NCBI GenBank assembly: GCA_016722075.1
Contig: JADKGW010000001.1
Coordinates: 1,426,001-1,490,000 of the forward strand
Source: Candidatus Kouleothrix ribensis
Lineage (GTDB): Bacteria > Chloroflexota > Chloroflexia > Chloroflexales > Roseiflexaceae
Length of the DNA stretch: 64,000 nt
Reading direction: 5' to 3'
Position numbers and translations under genes: made by a program. Shown one piece after another: positions 60,246 through 64,000 of this stretch. The notes below the pieces were generated by a model. It had not been told where the DNA came from and did no database searches. It was given only the letters and a program-made list of their open reading frames with translations. How positions within the stretch are numbered: position 1 is the first letter of the stretch; the number at the start of each line of letters is the position of its first letter.

Positions 60246-61028
60246 ATGCCAGCACACACGCAAGCTCGCCCGCTGATTGGGATTATCGGCAACCGCTACC
60301 TGCGTGCGAATACCACCAGCACGATGCTGGCGGGTATCGGCGAGAAGTACGTCTATGCCATCGAGGCGGCCGGTGGGGTGCCTGTGTTGATCTACCTGAC
60401 CGAGGATCACGATGCGCTTGATCGGCTGTACAGCCTGTGCGCCGGGCTGGTGTTCGCCGGCGGCGAGGATGTCGATCCGAAGCACTTTGGGGCCGAGCGC
60501 CACCCGAACCTGGGCACAGTCGTGTGGCTGCGCGACGCGGTTGAGCTGGCGTTGGCGCGCCGCGCCCAGGCCGATCGCAAGCCCATGCTGGGGATCTGCC
60601 GGGGCATCCAGGTGCTGAATGTGGCGCTCGGCGGCACGCTCTACCAGGACATCCCGGCCGAGCTGCCGGGCAGCGCCGATCACTATGCCTCGAGCAAGCA
60701 GCCCGCGCGCGCGCACGCCGCGCATACCGTCGCGCTCGCGCCTGACTCGTGGCTGGCCGCGCGGCTCGGCACCGATACGCTCGCTGTGAACAGCTTCCAC
60801 CACCAGTCGGTCAAGGCTGTCGCGCCGGGGCTGCGCGTCACTGGCCGCGCGGCCGATGGCGTGATCGAGGCGGTCGAAAGTACCGGCGCGGGCTTCGTGC
60901 TCGGCGTGCAGTGCCACCCCGAAGAGCTATGGGATCAGGCCGAGCCGCGCTGGGCGCGCATGTTCGCGGGGTTTGTGGCCGAGGTGCGCGCCCGGCAGTC
61001 AGCCGACCCAGTAGCCCTTGGCGAATAG
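60246..61028 (+). CDS. Class I glutamine-amidotransferase-like hydrolase (PuuD family)
   Basis: This 260-aa protein has the Cys-His-Glu triad: C118 (GICRGIQVLN), H224 and E226 (QCHPEE). It matches the peptidase C26, gamma-glutamyl-GABA hydrolase type (LVFAGGEDVDP). It may cleave gamma-glutamylated amines in the cytosol, but no putrescine genes are adjacent, so the substrate is unsure. AGAGGAA precedes the ATG. Its last 30 bp overlap the convergent mannosyltransferase gene. Confidence 0.92.
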   Translation: MPAHTQARPLIGIIGNRYLRANTTSTMLAGIGEKYVYAIEAAGGVPVLIYLTEDHDALDRLYSLCAGLVFAGGEDVDPKHFGAERHPNLGTVVWLRDAVELALARRAQADRKPMLGICRGIQVLNVALGGTLYQDIPAELPGSADHYASSKQPARAHAAHTVALAPDSWLAARLGTDTLAVNSFHHQSVKAVAPGLRVTGRAADGVIEAVESTGAGFVLGVQCHPEELWDQAEPRWARMFAGFVAEVRARQSADPVALGE

Positions 61029-62204
61029 CGCGACCGAGAGCGCCAGGCCCAGCGCCGATAGCAGCGTGATCGCACGATCGACCCAGGGCCGCTCACCCCA
61101 GCGCGCCAGCAGCACGAACGCCGGAAACAGCACCCACATATAGCGGCGCTGGCTCATCAGCAGGCCCGAGCCAAGCGGTAGCAGCGCGCCAAACAGCACC
61201 AGCACCGCCTCGGCCCAGCGCCGCTCGGCCAGGAGCACCAGGCCCAGGCTCACGAAGAGCACGACCGCCAGCAGGTCGATCCAGTCGTTGAGCGGCAGCC
61301 GCCCGGCCAGCAGCGCCGCGCCCCAGCCCTCGGCCGGCGCGCGCAGCAGCCCCCCCAGCAGTGTCAACGGCGAGCGTGGCTCGCGCGCCCAGGCGGCCGA
61401 GCCATGCATAAATGCCAGCGGGTCGCCGAAGCCGCGCTGGAGGTAGGCCATATACGCCAGTGTACCGAGCGGCACGGCGGCAGGCGCCAGCCCGGCCCAG
61501 CGCGGTGGCCGGGCGCCGATCGGGCGGCTGTGGCGCTGGTGCAGCAGCTCGGCCAGCAGCATTGGCGCGACGACAAGCCCCACCAGGCGCGACAGCGCCG
61601 CCGCGATACCCAGCAGCGCCGCGCTCTCCCAGGCGCCGCGCCTGGCCATATACAGCGCGCCAATCGCCGCCAGCAGAAACAGCGACTCGCTATAGATCGC
61701 CGAGCCAAAGAACGCGGCCGGAAAGATCAGCAGATACCACACTGCCCGGCCGGCGATCGCCGCGCCCCAATGCTCATCGACCAGCCGATAGAACAGGATG
61801 GTCGCAGCCAGCAGCGCCAGGTTCGTCACCAGCAGGCCGGCCACCATCGGGTCGCCCACCAGTGCGGCAACCGCACGGATGGCCAGCGGCAGCAGCGGAA
61901 AGAACGCCACCGACGGCAGCGGCACGCCCTTGTACCGATAGCCCTCGTCGGCAATGCTCAGGTAGAAGCCCGTATCCCAGCGGCTGCCAAATACATCGAG
62001 CAGCAGGTTATCGGGTGGGCGCAGATGGTACAGTGTCGGCGCATTCGCGCCGATCAGCGCAGCCGCAGTGTAGGCCACCAGCGCAATGCCCAGCCGTGTC
62101 AGGCCAAACGCGAGCAGTGGCACCCACAGCCAGCGCGCGCCGCGCAGCCTGGCCCACCACGCTACCGTGGCGGCTGTGCGGAAGCCTAAGCGTTCGAGCA
62201 ACAT
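60999..62204 (-). CDS. PIG-V-like mannosyltransferase (membrane GT-C)
   Basis: This 401-aa protein has about ten helices and the early extracytoplasmic motif SRWDTGFYLSIADEGY, which matches the W-D-x-x-x-Y/W region of GPI-mannosyltransferase II (PIG-V) enzymes. It probably transfers mannose from a polyprenyl donor to a glycolipid or protein outside the membrane. It overlaps the 3' end of the PuuD-like gene by 30 bp. Two hairpins at 62290-62358 separate it from a small gene. Confidence 0.85.
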   Translation of the reverse strand: MLLERLGFRTAATVAWWARLRGARWLWVPLLAFGLTRLGIALVAYTAAALIGANAPTLYHLRPPDNLLLDVFGSRWDTGFYLSIADEGYRYKGVPLPSVAFFPLLPLAIRAVAALVGDPMVAGLLVTNLALLAATILFYRLVDEHWGAAIAGRAVWYLLIFPAAFFGSAIYSESLFLLAAIGALYMARRGAWESAALLGIAAALSRLVGLVVAPMLLAELLHQRHSRPIGARPPRWAGLAPAAVPLGTLAYMAYLQRGFGDPLAFMHGSAAWAREPRSPLTLLGGLLRAPAEGWGAALLAGRLPLNDWIDLLAVVLFVSLGLVLLAERRWAEAVLVLFGALLPLGSGLLMSQRRYMWVLFPAFVLLARWGERPWVDRAITLLSALGLALSVALFAKGYWVG

Positions 62205-62289
62205 ACGCCTCTCTTGGTAGGGATCTGCGATTGTACAGGTGGCCTGGGGCTCGAGCCGGCTTTACCGATCCGAACCCCAGGCTGGGGCG

Positions 62290-62358
62290 GTCTGGGAGCG
62301 CCGAAGGCACTTCCAGACCACCGCGAGCATCACGGGGTGGCGGCCGTGCCGCCACCCC
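62290..62358 (-). terminator. Two hairpins downstream of the small gene
   Basis: GGGGTGGCGGC/GCCGCCACCCC (62334-62358, CGT loop) is perfect over 11 bp. A less perfect one built from GGTCTGG and CCAGACC lies at about 62290-62325. There is no T-run. Confidence 0.5.
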
Positions 62359-62375
62359 GGCCCGTGCCGGGCAGC

Positions 62376-62540
62376 CTAGCGCTTTTGGATCAGCGGCAGA
62401 TGCGTGTGGTACTGCGGCTGATACGCGGCGGCAAAACGCTGCCAGCTCAGCTGCTCGGACGGCAGCGCGACAAATGGCACCAGTGCCAGGCCCGACAGGA
62501 CGATCACGAGCACGATGACTAGCCGTTGAAATTGCCTCAC
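62376..62540 (-). CDS. 54-aa small membrane or secreted protein
   Basis: A GTG at 62540 is preceded by GAGGAGGTGGTT, an unusually strong ribosome-binding site. The product has one hydrophobic helix (LVIVLVIVLSGLALVPFVAL, about 7-26). It then has a short polar tail ending LPLIQKR, a C-terminal tail type seen in secreted Chloroflexota proteins. It may be a signal-anchored peptide. Its function is unknown. Confidence 0.6.
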   Translation of the reverse strand: MRQFQRLVIVLVIVLSGLALVPFVALPSEQLSWQRFAAAYQPQYHTHLPLIQKR

Positions 62541-62745
62541 AACCACCTCCTCGTAGAAACTGCCTGCAACAGAACCACCCAGCCCCCCCGCTGCCGGCTG
62601 CGTGCCGGCGAGCAACGATCGGCTGCTGTGAGCCGCGCCATGCGGCCTGTGGTGCTAAACCAGCTGCGCAGGCAGTCGCGTATGCGCTTGCCGATCTCGG
62701 CAAGCCTTGTTCCGAATCTATGGCTAATGCGCCAGAATCCATGCG

Positions 62746-64000
62746 CTAACACAGTTCTGGCACATCGAACCCAAAATAACGCCCCGGCATAGCCGCACAG
62801 CGGCCTGGCGCCGCGCGCAGCGTTAGCTGGTACAGCTCGCCACGCGGCAGGGCCAGCAGTTGCATGGGCAGGTCGGGCGGCGGGCTGTCGATGTACACCG
62901 GGCGGCGCGCGGCCTCGCGTAGCACCAGCTGGCGCAGCGCGTCGGGCGCGATCAAGAACCGGTTGATCGCCTGTACATCAGGTCGCTGGCGCTCCACCAG
63001 CTGTAGGTATTCCACAACCGGCACGGTATCCCACCAGCCCAGCACCAGCGCGCCCGGCGGCAATTCGCGCAGCACGGCCTCGCCACGCTGCCGCGCGCTC
63101 CAATCGTGCGAGGCATCGACCTGGCCGTAGTTCCAGAGCGCGGCATACAGCACGGCTGCCAGCATCACGCCATGCAGCACCCGCTCGGCCCGCTGCACGC
63201 GCGTGGGCGGCCACCCGGCAGCCAGCCAGTTCAGCAGCCACTGGTAGCCTACCCCCATCCAGAGCGCCCAGATCAGGTAGGTGGGCAGAAACATGGTCTC
63301 CTTATCGACTACCCGATAGTCGATGTAGAAGCCCGCGCTGCACACGAATACCAGCACCGTCATTCCACCAACGCGCCAGTTGCGGCGCAGCAGCACAGCC
63401 ATGCCGATCAGGCCCGGCCCGATGCCAATCGCCAGGAATGCGCGCCAGAAATGGGTCGCGAAGTCGCGCAGCTCGGCCCACAGCTCGGTGCCGCGATACG
63501 CCAGCATCTGGCCGGCAAACGCGCGCCCCGAGATCAGCCACCACAGCCCGGCGGGTGTCTGGAGATCGACCGGCCGAAAGCTGCCGTCGCTGGCATAGGT
63601 TCCGGCATAGTTGAACGCCGGCAGCGCGCCATAGCGCAGCGGCAGGTAGAGGTAGGCGCACAGGCCTAGCGCCAGCGCGCCAAGCGCGGCCAGCAGCGAG
63701 CGCGGTGCGAACGCACGCCGTGGCGCCACCACGCTCACGAGCCACAGGCAGCCGGGCGCCAGCAGCACCGTAGCGGCATGGTGGCTCAGGCCCAAACCGG
63801 CTATCAGCCCGGCCAGCGCCAGCCGCTGCGGCGAGGGCGCCTCGGCCCAGCGCAACAACGCCAGGAGCAAGCCGGCCATCAGCGCGGTGTGCAACGTATA
63901 CACCTCGGCGATCGACGAGAGCCACCAGAAGTACGGCGCGCAGGCCAGCAGCCCCAGCGCGCCAAAACTGGCCCATGCGCCTACCTGCCAGCGCCGCAAG
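62746..64000 (-). CDS. DUF2723-like polytopic membrane protein (5' end outside window)
   Basis: At least 417 residues run to the right edge. The visible part has about ten helices, AEVYTLHTALMAGLLLALLRW and GLGLSHHAATVLL near the start, and a soluble C-terminal part (about 290-417). The motifs match the DUF2723/GT-C group thought to be protein or lipid O-mannosyltransferase-like. The apparent start at the edge is a TTG, so the gene most likely continues past the window. Confidence 0.8.
   Translation of the reverse strand, partial: LRRWQVGAWASFGALGLLACAPYFWWLSSIAEVYTLHTALMAGLLLALLRWAEAPSPQRLALAGLIAGLGLSHHAATVLLAPGCLWLVSVVAPRRAFAPRSLLAALGALALGLCAYLYLPLRYGALPAFNYAGTYASDGSFRPVDLQTPAGLWWLISGRAFAGQMLAYRGTELWAELRDFATHFWRAFLAIGIGPGLIGMAVLLRRNWRVGGMTVLVFVCSAGFYIDYRVVDKETMFLPTYLIWALWMGVGYQWLLNWLAAGWPPTRVQRAERVLHGVMLAAVLYAALWNYGQVDASHDWSARQRGEAVLRELPPGALVLGWWDTVPVVEYLQLVERQRPDVQAINRFLIAPDALRQLVLREAARRPVYIDSPPPDLPMQLLALPRGELYQLTLRAAPGRCAAMPGRYFGFDVPELC

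Overview
The window is high-GC DNA with tightly packed genes, mostly in short co-directional runs. It looks like a member of the Chloroflexota, probably class Chloroflexia. The evidence is the protein style (sugar-ABC lipoproteins, large GT-C type membrane proteins, a C-terminal LPLIQ-type tail), many GC-rich palindromic intergenic repeats, and the lack of outer-membrane genes. This placement is inference, because no rRNA gene is present.

Region 1 (1-3480): a MarR regulator heads a two-subunit ABC exporter operon on the minus strand, with a palindromic operator just downstream of its -10 box. Methylglyoxal synthase (mgsA) is divergent. Region 2 (3575-18912): a beta-glucan (laminarin-like) utilisation locus. 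It holds a giant soluble sensor/regulator (sugar-binding domain, histidine kinase, two receivers, AraC DNA-binding domain), a sugar ABC importer without its ATPase, two secreted GH16 endoglucanases (the second multidomain and frameshifted) and a 1155-aa GH94-like glycoside phosphorylase. The likely logic is extracellular cutting, oligosaccharide import, intracellular phosphorolysis, and control by the one-protein sensor.

Region 3 (18918-31214): a small Cys-rich protein, lpdA, an alpha/beta hydrolase, a double-VWA membrane protein, a 992-aa membrane glycosyltransferase-like protein, a CorC-type CBS protein, a CAT-anticodon tRNA and an AP2-domain protein. A 38-bp tandem repeat array and several palindromic repeat families lie between them. 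Region 4 (31797-38955): five poorly characterised genes (coiled-coil protein, unknown, AAA ATPase, unknown, small membrane protein) run into thrC. This is the best candidate for an undescribed system.

Region 5 (38960-45035): a decayed sensor-kinase remnant, an alditol-oxidase-like flavoprotein, an aldo/keto reductase, an IS4-like element with 13-bp target duplications and a broken transposase, plsX and hisB. Region 6 (45068-64000): a 240-bp tandemly duplicated palindromic repeat, a LysE transporter, two S41-type proteases, an M20/M42-type peptidase, a class B penicillin-binding protein, a kinase-like protein lacking an obvious phospho-acceptor His, an SDR, a TauE/SafE permease, a CoA-transferase, a class I glutamine-amidotransferase-like hydrolase, a PIG-V-like mannosyltransferase, a 54-aa small protein and a DUF2723-like membrane protein cut by the right edge.

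An extended -10 box of the form TGGTAYNAT (a few positions vary) recurs upstream of about ten genes, generally without a recognisable -35. It looks like the main promoter type in this genome.
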